In this document: piece by piece, positions 47,301-56,440 of the stretch
Layout of the letters: each line of letters begins with the position of its first letter
How positions within the stretch are numbered: position 1 is the first letter of the stretch
Assembly (NCBI RefSeq): GCF_900128475.1
Contig: NZ_LT635839.1
Coordinates: forward strand, 176,904 to 240,903
DNA from: Mediterranea massiliensis
GTDB taxonomy: Bacteria; Bacteroidota; Bacteroidia; Bacteroidales; Bacteroidaceae
Direction: 5' to 3'
DNA length: 64,000 nt
Notes under the pieces: model-generated
Told to the model about the DNA's origin: nothing
What the model saw: the letters and a program-made list of their open reading frames with translations, nothing else
The model's database searches: none
Made by a program: the position numbers and the translations under genes

Positions 47301-48478
47301 GAAATGCCGTCATCCGTGTCAGCGATACGGGCGAAGGTATGGACGCCAAAGAGCTGGACAAAATATTCGAACGTTTCTACCAGGTGGACTCCATCTCCTC
47401 GGACGACACCCGGCAATCAACGGGCACCGGCATCGGCCTGGCCCTGACCAAAGGCATTGTAGAACTGCATCACGGAACCATCCGGGTGGAAAGCACCTTG
47501 GGCAAGGGAACCTGCTTCATCGTCACCCTCCCGCTGGGAAACAGTCAGTTCAAGGAGGAAGAAATAGACCGTCGGGACCATGTGATCCAGCAAATCGACA
47601 TCGACAAACCGGAAATGGACATCCTGCTGAAAGGTGAAATGGATGCTGACCAACCCTCCAAACCCCAGGCCGGTTCCAACAAAATGCTGGTCGTGGAAGA
47701 CAATGAATCCATCCGGCAGATGCTGGCCGAAATTTTCGCTCCCTTCTACCAGGTGACAACGGCCGCCGACGGTGAAGAGGCATGGGAACAGATTGGCAAG
47801 GAACAACCCAACATCGTCGTGAGCGACGTCGTCATGCCCCGCATGTCGGGAACCGAACTGTGCAAGCGAATCAAGTCGGACTTCAACACCTGCCACATCC
47901 CCGTCGTGCTGCTCACCGCCCGCACAGCCATCGAGCAAAACATCGAAGGCCTCCGCATCGGTGCCGACGACTACATCACCAAACCTTTCAACACCAGTCT
48001 GCTCATCTCACGATGCAACAACCTGGTCAATTCGCGCATCCTGCTACAGGAGAAATTCAGCAAACAGCCGCAAACCACCGTCCAGCAACTGGCCACCAAC
48101 CCCATAGACAAAGACATTCTGGACCGCGCGATGACCGTCATCGAGAAACACCTGGACGATGCCGACTTCAATGTCAACACCTTCGCCCGTGAAATGGCCA
48201 TGGCCCGCACCAACCTGTTCACCAAGTTGAAAGGCATCACCGGCCAGACACCGAACGAATTCATCCTGACCATCCGCCTCAAGAAGGGTGCCTACCTGCT
48301 CCGAAACAATCCCGAACTGAACATCACAGAAATATCCGACCGCATCGGCTTCAGTTCGCCCCGCTATTTCGCCAAGTGCTTCAAGGACGTCTACCACATC
48401 AGCCCCCTCGCCTACCGGAAGGAAACGGATGCCGGAAACGACACGGAAGGAAAATCAGAAAAAGAAGACGAAACGTAA
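44396..48478 (+). CDS. Hybrid two-component system sensor-regulator (HTCS)
   Basis: One-protein sensor and transcription activator for a PUL, 1360 residues. Order: signal peptide (1-21); a periplasmic double beta-propeller of repeated reg_prop units (MLWIGT, LWIGTTSEGV, NIWIGTFNGL and so on, about 25-650); a Y_Y_Y domain about 680-760; a membrane helix near 775-795; a His kinase with phospho-His832 in FFTNISHEFRTPLT; an ATPase domain with SDTGEGMDAKELDKIFERFYQVD; a receiver with phospho-Asp1144 in VVSDVVMPRMSGTE; and an AraC-type DNA-binding domain (about 1250-1345). All key residues are present. It lies beside sulfatase and susCD genes. In family members the periplasmic part binds an oligosaccharide. 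Confidence 0.97.
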   Translation: MTVRSLLLGIICIFAVQLQAQNVTFGNLTTEDGLSQFSVNSLYIDENGMLWIGTREGLNRYNGTDIQTYKLEKDNPHSLFSNTVTRITGDQNGHIYLLCNDGVAQLDLRTLQFKTLLVDHIQSIYYHDGLYIAKKNEIYLYNEKTGNFDLCYQLPGKNPEIYSLHSDGRYLWIGTTSEGVYRLKQDNQELTHPIETGNITSIYEDSEKELWIGSWEDGLYRVKTDGTIVNFRHDANNPHSISSNFARACCEDNLGNIWIGTFNGLNRYDKSNGLFQNHTTHDAKGDGLTHSSIWCIVKDRQGTLWLGTYFGGVNYFNPEYNIYTAYHYSSVEKKGLSNPVVGRIVEDKDGNLWIATEGGGLNFLDRRKNEFRWYRTDKNNPNSIAHDNVKALYYDKEHQEIWIGTHMGGLDRLNLHNLHFTHHRMEEGNPNSLPSNIIRDLEPYGKDSLIVATQNGVCMIDKASGKCRRLFQDTKEGRSIKMVADIEFDKNGDLWIAATGEGVFRYSFQTHRLKSYRHQHDVANTLSNNNVYSILCDKQGRLWFSTSGSGLDLYHPQSDSFENFDQAHNGLVGDCIYEAQESPVSGNLLLITNQGFSIFNRHTHQAKNYNRSNGFPFSTINENALCVTSDGEIFLGSTQGMISFHEMELNLPPKPYNITLSKLYVNGKEIETGDESGILPQSLCYTPEITLKADQSMFTIEFATSNYVPANKDRIIYQLKGFSDKWTDAHNNAITYTNLNAGTYTLVIKPQTQPAEICPPVRLTIHILPPFYKTIWAYLFYILAIGSLSWYLIRTYKMRIKLRESLKYEKKHAQDIELLNQSKLRFFTNISHEFRTPLTIIISQIETLLQVQNFTPALYNKVLSMYKNSIQLRELINELLDFRKQEQGHMKIKVSRHNLIDFLYENYLLFLEYAHTRQVNLIFQKGTDILEVWYDQKQMQKVVNNLLSNALKHTRPADTITLSVGCENGNAVIRVSDTGEGMDAKELDKIFERFYQVDSISSDDTRQSTGTGIGLALTKGIVELHHGTIRVESTLGKGTCFIVTLPLGNSQFKEEEIDRRDHVIQQIDIDKPEMDILLKGEMDADQPSKPQAGSNKMLVVEDNESIRQMLAEIFAPFYQVTTAADGEEAWEQIGKEQPNIVVSDVVMPRMSGTELCKRIKSDFNTCHIPVVLLTARTAIEQNIEGLRIGADDYITKPFNTSLLISRCNNLVNSRILLQEKFSKQPQTTVQQLATNPIDKDILDRAMTVIEKHLDDADFNVNTFAREMAMARTNLFTKLKGITGQTPNEFILTIRLKKGAYLLRNNPELNITEISDRIGFSSPRYFAKCFKDVYHISPLAYRKETDAGNDTEGKSEKEDET

Positions 48479-48502
48479 GATATCACCAGAAAGGGGTGAA
48501 AT

Positions 48503-48569
48503 ATGTACGTTTTTCACCATTCTTTGGACGGTTTCCCACAATACTTTCATCCCAAAGGTTCTACTTTTG
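48503..48569 (+). promoter_or_regulatory. Promoter and candidate HTCS operator of the sulfatase gene
   Basis: The -7 box TACTTTTG is at 48562-48569 without a TTTG at -33, as expected of an activator-dependent promoter. The heptamer ATGTACG starts at 48503, exactly 59 bp upstream, the same distance as at the susC promoter. An inverted pair GGTGAAA/TTTCACC (48495-48501, 48512-48518) flanks the heptamer. Confidence 0.5.
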
Positions 48570-48596
48570 CTCCCGAAACTTTAAAAGTCAAGAGCT

Positions 48597-50144
48597 ATGA
48601 GGACCTCAGCCACCTTTCAAATCATGCTTCCTGTCGGAGCCGCCCTACTGACGGCATGCGGCAACGCTGCCAAACATTCCAAAGATACACAGGACTCCAA
48701 GAAGCCCAACGTCATCTACCTCATTTCCGACGATCTGGGCATCGGCGACCTGAGTTGCTACGGAGCTACCAAAATCAGTACGCCCAACCTCGACCGCCTC
48801 GCCGGCCAGGGACTGCAGTTCACCAACGCCTACGCCACTTCGTCGACCAGCACACCTTCCCGCTTCGGACTGCTGACCGGCATGTATCCCTGGAGGCAGC
48901 AGAATACAGGCATCGCTCCCGGCAATTCGGAACTCATCATCGACACGGCCTGCATCACCATGGCCGACATGTTCCAACAGGAAGGATATGCCACCGCCGC
49001 CATCGGCAAATGGCACCTGGGACTCGGTCCCAAAGGCGGAACCAATTTCAACGGCCTCATCAAGCCCAACACCCAGGACATCGGCTTCGGATACGAATAC
49101 ATTATCCCGGCTACCGTAGACCGTGTGCCCTGCGTCTTTGTGGAAAACGGCCGTGTGGACGGACTTGATCCCAACGACCCCATCACCGTGAGCTATGAGC
49201 ACAAGGTAGGCAACTGGCCTACGGGCGAGGAAAATCCCGAACTGGTGAAACTGAAACCCAGCCAGGGACATAACAATACCATCATCAACGGTATCCCCCG
49301 CATCGGATGGATGACTGGGGGAAAGTCGGCTCTGTGGGTAGACGAAGACATTGCCGACGTCATCACCGGCAAGGCCAAGGACTTCATCATCGCGCACAAG
49401 GACCGCCCCTTCTTCCTCTATATGGGTACACAAGACATCCACGTGCCTCGTGTTCCTCATCCGCGCTTCGCCGGAAAGAGCGGGCTGGGTACCCGCGGCG
49501 ATGTCATTCTCCAGCTGGACTGGACCGTAGGCGAAATCATGCATACCCTCGACAGCCTGGGCATTGCCGACAACACCCTCTTCGTGTTCTGCAGCGACAA
49601 CGGACCCGTCATCGACGATGGCTATCAGGACCAGGCCCGCGAACTGCTGAACGGACATACACCGATGAAGCACTACCGCGGCGGCAAATACAGCGCCTAC
49701 GAGGCCGGAACGCGCATACCGTTCATCGTGCGCTGGCCGGCCGTCATCCAGCCCGGCAAACAACAGGCCCTGTTCTCCATGATCGATGTCTACGCCTCGC
49801 TGGCCAGTCTGCTGAACCACCAGCTGCCTGCCGGAGCCGCTCCCGACAGCCGCGACCAGCTTGCGACCTTTCTGGGCAAAGATACCACCGGTTGTGAATA
49901 CGTCGTCCAGCAAAACCTGAACAACACCCTTTCCATCATCCAAGGAAACTGGAAATACATCGAACCAAGCGACCAGCCGGCCATCGAATACTGGACAAAA
50001 ATGGAACTGGGCAACGCCCCCCAACCCCAGCTGTACAACCTGGCGGAAGACCCTTCCGAAAAAAAGAATGTTTTCGAAGCAAATCCCGAAACAGCCGAAA
50101 AACTGGCCCGGTTGCTGGAAAGTGTGAAGGGAAAGGCCCGATAA
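48597..50144 (+). CDS. Serine-type sulfatase, lipoprotein (HTCS-adjacent)
   Basis: 515 residues; lipobox ALLTAC gives Cys21. The formylglycine motif is S-T-P-S-R (Ser85-Arg89). Metal ligands are ISDDLGIGD near residue 44 and FCSDNGPVIDDGYQD about 320. It sits directly after the HTCS and before susC, the same order I recall in the B. thetaiotaomicron chondroitin/hyaluronan locus, where this position holds a sulfatase for amino-sugar sulfate. The exact sulfate position it removes is inference. It has its own promoter and is followed by another promoter before susC. Confidence 0.93.
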   Translation: MRTSATFQIMLPVGAALLTACGNAAKHSKDTQDSKKPNVIYLISDDLGIGDLSCYGATKISTPNLDRLAGQGLQFTNAYATSSTSTPSRFGLLTGMYPWRQQNTGIAPGNSELIIDTACITMADMFQQEGYATAAIGKWHLGLGPKGGTNFNGLIKPNTQDIGFGYEYIIPATVDRVPCVFVENGRVDGLDPNDPITVSYEHKVGNWPTGEENPELVKLKPSQGHNNTIINGIPRIGWMTGGKSALWVDEDIADVITGKAKDFIIAHKDRPFFLYMGTQDIHVPRVPHPRFAGKSGLGTRGDVILQLDWTVGEIMHTLDSLGIADNTLFVFCSDNGPVIDDGYQDQARELLNGHTPMKHYRGGKYSAYEAGTRIPFIVRWPAVIQPGKQQALFSMIDVYASLASLLNHQLPAGAAPDSRDQLATFLGKDTTGCEYVVQQNLNNTLSIIQGNWKYIEPSDQPAIEYWTKMELGNAPQPQLYNLAEDPSEKKNVFEANPETAEKLARLLESVKGKAR

Positions 50145-50175
50145 AGCCTGTACAACAGGTGTCCTAAGATACATT

Positions 50176-50242
50176 ATGTACGAAATTACACTATTTGTGA
50201 ACTATTCATTAAATAGGTATTTTCCCGCAATCCATATTTTTG
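50176..50242 (+). promoter_or_regulatory. Promoter and candidate HTCS operator of susC
   Basis: The -7 box TATTTTTG is at 50235-50242 with no TTTG at -33. ATGTACG starts at 50176, again exactly 59 bp upstream. Between heptamer and -7 box both promoters have 52 bp with 20 identical positions, including TG.AC..TT around +16 to +24 and TCCC at +41 to +44. Confidence 0.5.
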
Positions 50243-50314
50243 CGGCAATCTTGTACCGCATAGCAATATGTGCCGCGAAACAACCTTTATTATTAACTAA
50301 CTAATTTAATATTT

Positions 50315-53300
50315 ATGATGAGACGAAAACTCATTTTGATGTTACTTGCAGGCCTCCTATGCTGCTTCCAGAATCTGAAGGCACAGACAGGAGGTGAGAT
50401 TACAGGTAAAGTAGTCGACGCAATGGGTGAACTTCCCGGTGTGAGCGTCGTTGTGAAAGGAACGACTAACGGTATCAGCACCGACCTCAACGGTGAATTC
50501 AAGTTGAGCGGTGTGAAGCCCGACGATGTCTTACAATTCTCCTTCATCGGCTACAAAACTCAAGAAATCAAAGTTGGTAACCAAAAGACATTCAACGTAA
50601 CGATGGAAGAAGATTCCGAGACATTGGATGAAGTGGTCGTTGTAGGTTACCAGGAAGTACGCAAAAAAGACCTGACGGGTTCTGTCGCCAAGGCCAACAT
50701 GAAAGACATTCTGTCCACTCCGGTCGCTACATTCGACCAGGCGCTGGGCGGACGTATCGCCGGTGTCAACGTAAGCTCGGGTGAAGGCCAGCCCGGTGCC
50801 ACCATGAACATCACCATCCGTGGTAACAACTCTCTGACGCAGGACAACTCTCCGCTTTACGTCATCGACGGCTTCCCCGTAGAAGATGCTGAAGCAGGAA
50901 GCACCATCAACCCCTCGGATATCGAGTCCATTGACATCCTGAAGGATGCCTCGGCCACAGCCATCTATGGTGCACGTGGTGCGAACGGCGTTGTCATCAT
51001 TACCACCAAACAAGGAAAAATCGGCAAGACACAGATTTCCTACGACGGCAGCTTCGGCATCTCCCAGGTGACAAAGACCTTGGACATGATGGATGCTTAC
51101 GACTTCGTGAAACTGCAGGCCGAAATCGATCCGACCGGCATCGAAAGCACTTACTTCATGGACTACAACGGCAAGAAGTATTCGCTGGAAGACTACCGGA
51201 ACGTTCCGCAGAACAACTATCAGGACGAAATATTCCGCACTGCCTGGCAACAGAGCCACAACGTCCGCGTGAACGGAGGTTCCGAAACGGTCCGCTACAA
51301 CGCATCCGTATCCTACTACGACCAGGAAGGTATCCTGCTCAACTCCGACTACGAACGTCTGCAGGCACGTATGAACACTTTGATCAAACGGGGCAAGCTG
51401 ACCGTCAACTTCAACACCAACTATTCGCGCTCCATCAAGAGCGGAAGCTCTCCTTCCGAAACATCTTACTCCGGTATGAACAACCTCTTCTACAGTGTAT
51501 GGGGTTACCGTCCCGTCAACTATCCGGACGGCACGCTGAACGACCTGCTCAACAACCTGATGGACGATGACCTGGATGCCTCCAACGACTACCGTTTCAA
51601 CCCCATCCTGGACCTGAAGAACGCCTATAAGAAGTATTACACGAACAACCTGCAGATCAACGGTTATGCCGAATATGAATTCATCAAGGGACTGAAGCTG
51701 AAAGTATCCGGCGGCTACACCTACGACAGCCGTCACAGCGATACCTTCAACAACTCCCAGACACGCTACGGCGGCCCGACATCGACCGACAAGGTGAACG
51801 CCGAAATCATCCGCCAGCAACGCCTCACGTGGCTGAACGAAAACATCCTCACCTACCAGACCAACTTCAAGAACAAGCACTTCCTGAACGCGATGGCCGG
51901 TGTGACACTGCAGAACTCCGACTACGAATACTATTCGCTCCGTACCAAGCAGATTCCCAACGAATCCTTGGGTATGGCAGGTATGAGCCAGGGTACCTTC
52001 GACAAATCCTCTTCGCTCAAGTCCTCCTGGGCCATGCTCTCCTATCTGGCACGTGTCAACTACAACTACATGTCCAAGTATTACGCAACGGCCTCCTTCC
52101 GTGCCGATGGTTCCTCCAAGTTCAGCAAGAAGAACCGCTACGGTTACTTCCCTTCCGGATCACTGGCCTGGAGCTTCTCCGAAGAGGAATTCCTCCAGAA
52201 CATCAAGCCGGTGCTGTCCAGCGGTAAACTGCGTTTGAGCTGGGGTCTGACCGGTAACAACCGTATCGGCGAATACGACCGTTTCGCCCTGCTGGACATG
52301 ATCAAATCGCACGTATCCATCGAAGACATCCCCAATACCATATATCCCTTCGACGGCAACAACAGCAACGTGGGTGTGGCCCCGATTTCCCTCCCCAACG
52401 AGGACCTGAAATGGGAGACAACCGAACAATGGAACCTGGGTGTCGACTTGGGCTTCTTTGACGAACGCGTCGGATTGACCGTCGACCTGTACCGCAAGAC
52501 GACCCGCGACCTGCTGCTGGATGCCACCCTGCCCTACTCGTCCGGCTATCCCAGCGCGATGAAAAACATCGGTAAGGTGCGCAACGACGGTATCGAGCTG
52601 ACGCTGAACACCGTCAACATCCGCAACAAGAACTTCGAATGGACCACCAACTTCAACATCGCATTCAACAAGAACGAAGTACTGGAACTGACCGAAGGCC
52701 AGACCAGCCTGCTGAGCACGGCCACCTTCGACCAGAACTTCAACAGCCAGCCCAACTACATCGCCAAGGTGGGCTACCCGATGGGCATGATGTACGGCTA
52801 CATCTATGAAGGAACCTACAAGTACGAAGACTTCGACAAGTCGGGAAGTACTTATACACTGAAGAGCAACATCCCGCACTACACCAGCGAGAGCAACACA
52901 CAGCCCGGTATGCCCAAGTATGCCGACCTGAACGGCGACGGTGTCATCGACACGAACGACCGTACCATGATCGGCCGTGGCCTGCCCATCCACACGGGAG
53001 GTTTCACCAACAACTTCCGCTACAAGGACTTCGACCTGAGCGTATTCTTCCAATGGTCCTACGGCAACGACATCCTGAACGCCAACCGCCTGTTCTTCGA
53101 AAGCGGCTTCCAGAAGAAGAAAGACTTGAACCAATATGCCAGCTATGCCGACCGCTGGACACCGGAGAACCCTGAAAGCAACATCCCTGCTGCCACCAAC
53201 TCCAGCTCCAACCTCGTCATTTCGTCCCGTGTCATCGAAGACGGTTCGTTCCTGCGTCTGAAGACCGTGACGCTGGGCTATACCCTTCCGAAGACATTCC

Positions 53301-53485
53301 TGAGCAAGTACAAGATTGACAATGCACGCATCTATGTGGCTGCATCCAACTTGTGGACACTGACCGGCTACTCCGGCTACGACCCCGAAGTTTCCATCCG
53401 TGAAGGAGCCCTGACTCCGGGTCTGGACTTCTCTTCCTACCCGAGAGCCATGTCCGTCAGCTTCGGTCTTAACTTAGGTTTCTAA
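50315..53485 (+). CDS. SusC/RagA-family TonB-dependent glycan transporter
   Basis: Outer-membrane porin importing oligosaccharides with energy from TonB. 1056 residues, complete. Signal peptide (to about 24), carboxypeptidase-regulatory-like domain (GEITGKVVDAMGELPGVSVVVKG), the TonB-box/linker DEVVVVGYQEVRKKDLTGSV, plug, and a 22-strand barrel ending RAMSVSFGLNLGF. It starts 73 nt after a -7 box and is followed 20 nt later by its susD. In context it is the importer for the HTCS-controlled, glycosaminoglycan-type PUL. Confidence 0.97.
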   Translation: MMRRKLILMLLAGLLCCFQNLKAQTGGEITGKVVDAMGELPGVSVVVKGTTNGISTDLNGEFKLSGVKPDDVLQFSFIGYKTQEIKVGNQKTFNVTMEEDSETLDEVVVVGYQEVRKKDLTGSVAKANMKDILSTPVATFDQALGGRIAGVNVSSGEGQPGATMNITIRGNNSLTQDNSPLYVIDGFPVEDAEAGSTINPSDIESIDILKDASATAIYGARGANGVVIITTKQGKIGKTQISYDGSFGISQVTKTLDMMDAYDFVKLQAEIDPTGIESTYFMDYNGKKYSLEDYRNVPQNNYQDEIFRTAWQQSHNVRVNGGSETVRYNASVSYYDQEGILLNSDYERLQARMNTLIKRGKLTVNFNTNYSRSIKSGSSPSETSYSGMNNLFYSVWGYRPVNYPDGTLNDLLNNLMDDDLDASNDYRFNPILDLKNAYKKYYTNNLQINGYAEYEFIKGLKLKVSGGYTYDSRHSDTFNNSQTRYGGPTSTDKVNAEIIRQQRLTWLNENILTYQTNFKNKHFLNAMAGVTLQNSDYEYYSLRTKQIPNESLGMAGMSQGTFDKSSSLKSSWAMLSYLARVNYNYMSKYYATASFRADGSSKFSKKNRYGYFPSGSLAWSFSEEEFLQNIKPVLSSGKLRLSWGLTGNNRIGEYDRFALLDMIKSHVSIEDIPNTIYPFDGNNSNVGVAPISLPNEDLKWETTEQWNLGVDLGFFDERVGLTVDLYRKTTRDLLLDATLPYSSGYPSAMKNIGKVRNDGIELTLNTVNIRNKNFEWTTNFNIAFNKNEVLELTEGQTSLLSTATFDQNFNSQPNYIAKVGYPMGMMYGYIYEGTYKYEDFDKSGSTYTLKSNIPHYTSESNTQPGMPKYADLNGDGVIDTNDRTMIGRGLPIHTGGFTNNFRYKDFDLSVFFQWSYGNDILNANRLFFESGFQKKKDLNQYASYADRWTPENPESNIPAATNSSSNLVISSRVIEDGSFLRLKTVTLGYTLPKTFLSKYKIDNARIYVAASNLWTLTGYSGYDPEVSIREGALTPGLDFSSYPRAMSVSFGLNLGF

Positions 53486-53505
53486 TATCATAAATATTAT
53501 TCTAT

Positions 53506-55254
53506 ATGAAAGCGATTAAAACAACCATATTATTCCTCCTTACGACATTGGCCATGGGTTCCTGTGATTTTCTGGACAAGGAACCTACCAAACTGACCCC
53601 CGAGGTCTACTTCAACAACGAGTCGGAAGCCACCTCGTTCCTGACTTCCATCTATGCCCCTCTGGCATCGCAGAACTATTACGGAAACTCCTACATGGAT
53701 CTGGTAGCCGGCGACGACCTTTCCCACTTCGGCGGCGGACGCAACCCGTCGACCAGCGGTGCCATCGCCTGCAACAACGCCAACTCCAGTTCCCCTTACT
53801 TCAGCCGTCTGTGGATCACCCTGTATTCGGGCATCGACCGTGCCTGCACCTTCCTGGAGCACATCGACCAGACACCCGAAATCAGTGACGCCACCCGCGA
53901 GCAATACCGCTCCGAAGCCCGCTTCCTGCGTGCCTTCTACTACTTCACGCTGGTAGAGTGCTGGGGAGACGTTCCCTTCCGGACCACGTCGACCAACAGC
54001 GTCGCAGGCCTCGACATCGAACGCACCAACAAGGAGACCATCTACGACTTCATCGTGACAGAGATGTCCGAATGTGCCGGCAATCTGAAGACAGCTGCCG
54101 AACTGGGATACAAGCCCGGACGCATCTCCCGCTCCGCAGCCTGGGGCATCCTGGCCCGCGTATACCTGTTCCGTGCCGGTGAACACTACCGCGACAACGA
54201 AAGCGGAAACGCCGAACAGATCAAGGAATACTTCAAGCAGGCAGGCGTCTATGCCCAGAAGGTCATGAACGAAGGACATGCACTGGCCGTCAACTACTGG
54301 GACGTATTCATCGACATGTGCTCCAACAACTACAACACGACCGCCAACGAAAGCATCTGGGAAGTGGAATTTGCCGGTAACTATACCGACGAGGTACGTG
54401 CAGAAGGCCGTATCGGCAACCTGCTCGGCATCAAATGCCCGGACGTGTCCAACGAACAGTCCATCATCGGAAAGCAGGACCCCGGCTACGGCTACGCCTA
54501 CTATTGGTCCACTCCGAAGCTCTATGACCTGTATGTGAACAACAACGACCAGGAACGCTTCTACTGGAACCTGGCTCCGTTCGAATACGTCGAGAAGACC
54601 AAAGGCAAAGGCGTGACGGGACGCAAGTTCGAGAAAGACGAACTGGAGAACGCACGTGCCCAAGGCTGGTGGGACAAGTCGTACACGTACGGAGAAGGCG
54701 ATGTAGCCAACAAGACCGGCGACTACGAAGACGGAACGAAGCTCAACAAATCGCGCGCCTGCGGCAAGTTCCGCCGGGAATACGAGTGCCAGAACGAGAA
54801 AAAGAACAAGAACTATACGTCCATCAACTTCCCCCTGCTGCGCTATTCGGACGTTCTGCTGATGCTTGCCGAATCGGAGAACGAAGTGAACGACGCCCCC
54901 ACCACGCTGGCCTACCAATGCCTGAACGCAGTCAGAACCCGCGCCGGTGTCGATGCCTATGCTGAAGGTTCGCTGAGCAAGGATGCCTTCCGCCAGGCCG
55001 TCAAGGACGAACGCGCCATGGAGCTCTGCTTCGAATACACCCGCCGCTTCGACCTGATCCGCTGGGGAGAATACATCAAGAATATGAACGAACTGGCTCC
55101 GCTGGCCCAGCAGGGCGACGGAAGCAACTGGAACGGCGGCGACAAGTACAGTGTATGGACCTACTTCCAGATCAGCGACGCATACAACTACTTCCCCATC
55201 CCCGATAGCGAAATCTCCGTCAACAAGAAGATCACGCAGAATCCCGGCTGGTAA
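53506..55254 (+). CDS. SusD/RagB-family surface glycan-binding lipoprotein
   Basis: 582 residues, partner of the preceding SusC. The lipobox LAMGSC gives Cys20, then DFLDKEPT. TPR-like helices carry the family signatures (YYFTLVECWGDVPF, SRSAAWGILARVYLFRAGEHY, DVLLMLAESENEVND, LNAVRTRAGVDAY, DERAMELCFEYTRRFDLIRWGEY, terminal NPGW). It binds incoming oligosaccharide at the cell surface and opens onto the SusC barrel. Confidence 0.96.
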   Translation: MKAIKTTILFLLTTLAMGSCDFLDKEPTKLTPEVYFNNESEATSFLTSIYAPLASQNYYGNSYMDLVAGDDLSHFGGGRNPSTSGAIACNNANSSSPYFSRLWITLYSGIDRACTFLEHIDQTPEISDATREQYRSEARFLRAFYYFTLVECWGDVPFRTTSTNSVAGLDIERTNKETIYDFIVTEMSECAGNLKTAAELGYKPGRISRSAAWGILARVYLFRAGEHYRDNESGNAEQIKEYFKQAGVYAQKVMNEGHALAVNYWDVFIDMCSNNYNTTANESIWEVEFAGNYTDEVRAEGRIGNLLGIKCPDVSNEQSIIGKQDPGYGYAYYWSTPKLYDLYVNNNDQERFYWNLAPFEYVEKTKGKGVTGRKFEKDELENARAQGWWDKSYTYGEGDVANKTGDYEDGTKLNKSRACGKFRREYECQNEKKNKNYTSINFPLLRYSDVLLMLAESENEVNDAPTTLAYQCLNAVRTRAGVDAYAEGSLSKDAFRQAVKDERAMELCFEYTRRFDLIRWGEYIKNMNELAPLAQQGDGSNWNGGDKYSVWTYFQISDAYNYFPIPDSEISVNKKITQNPGW

Positions 55255-55292
55255 TCACATCATCCGACAAACCATTAAACGCATAAAAGATT

Positions 55293-56303
55293 ATGAAACT
55301 GAATAAACTCCTCATATTGACTGCCATAACGGGCCTGGCCTTCACGTCGTGCGAGAACGAGATGAAGCAGGACCCCGAACTCGACGTTGTGGCCACAGGC
55401 GACGGCGTAAACTACGACGGACAGACCATCACCGTACAGAAAGGAACGCCCATCACATTCCAGCTGGGCGGCGAAAACGACTTCCTCACGTTCTTCAGCG
55501 GGGAAGCCGGAAGCAAGTATGAATACAAAGACCGTGCACAGGTAGCGACCGACCAGATTGAAAGCTCCAAGCTGACACTGGACATCAAGACCGAATACGG
55601 CAAACTGGACATGATAGACTTCAAGGTGCTCATCTCGAAGACCTTCGAAGGACTGAACAAGAGTAACTTCGAAGCCGACTCCATCCTGGTGGAACAGCAC
55701 GACGGATGGCAGACCCTCCTGTCCACCGCAGACCTGCCCAACCCGACCAGCACCAAGAGCTACGAACTGGACATGCTCCCCTATCTGGGAGAGCGCGTCG
55801 CGCTGGCCTTCGTCTACAAAGGCGTGGACAACTCACAAACCCAGCCCAAGGTCTACATCCAGAACCTCCAGATTGTCAACCAGATGACCGACGGCACATC
55901 GTCCTCACTGGCTGCTTCCTCCCTGGGCTTCACCCCGCTGAACATGATGTACAAGCATAACCTGAGCGACCAGAAGTCCATGACGTCCAACCGCCCCTAC
56001 GGCACCGTCAGCAACAACACGAGCGGCATCTGGAACATGTCCAACATGAGCAGCTTCTTCATCCACAGCTCGGGCGGCGGGTCTCCGCTGAAGTACAGCT
56101 GGCTGACGTCCAACCTCTTCATGGTCAACGCCTGCACCCCCGATGCCGGTACGCCGCTGAAGAACATCTCACAGAGCCTCGACAGCTATACCTACACCTA
56201 CACGGAGGCTGGTACCTACACGGCTACGTTTGTCGCAACAAACGGCAACTACGACCAGCAGAAGCGAATCACACGCGAATTCACCGTCAAGGTTACGGAA
56301 TAA
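55293..56303 (+). CDS. Surface glycan-binding protein candidate (SusE/F position)
   Basis: 336 residues; the lipobox LAFTSC gives Cys20. Position right after susD on the same transcript is that of surface glycan-binding proteins. The N-terminal half has a DUF5017-like look (GENDFLTFFSGEAGSKYEYKDR, then a CBM-like sandwich with EQHDGWQTLL and LGERVALAFVYKG). The C-terminal 80 residues form a PKD-like domain (GTYTATFVATNGNYD... REFTVKVTE). Role is inferred from context. A strong terminator follows. Confidence 0.82.
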   Translation: MKLNKLLILTAITGLAFTSCENEMKQDPELDVVATGDGVNYDGQTITVQKGTPITFQLGGENDFLTFFSGEAGSKYEYKDRAQVATDQIESSKLTLDIKTEYGKLDMIDFKVLISKTFEGLNKSNFEADSILVEQHDGWQTLLSTADLPNPTSTKSYELDMLPYLGERVALAFVYKGVDNSQTQPKVYIQNLQIVNQMTDGTSSSLAASSLGFTPLNMMYKHNLSDQKSMTSNRPYGTVSNNTSGIWNMSNMSSFFIHSSGGGSPLKYSWLTSNLFMVNACTPDAGTPLKNISQSLDSYTYTYTEAGTYTATFVATNGNYDQQKRITREFTVKVTE

Positions 56304-56376
56304 AAGAATCTCTATGACACAAGACTTCTAACCTCAAGACATTGACATAAAAACGTATTCGCACCCTACTTATCCC

Positions 56377-56413
56377 AACGGGAGGAGCCTCACGAAGCTC
56401 CTCCCGTTTTTTT
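56377..56413 (+). terminator. Terminator of the susC-susD-SGBP operon
   Basis: A perfect 12-bp stem (56377-56388 with 56397-56408) with an 8-nt loop is followed by seven T's. Confidence 0.93.
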
Positions 56414-56440
56414 CTTCACGCCGCTCCTTCCCCCGCAAAC

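Noticed and set aside
48645..51880. Minus-strand frames of 509 and 449 codons opposite the sulfatase and susC
   Set aside because: Antisense shadows with no start signals or recognisable domains.
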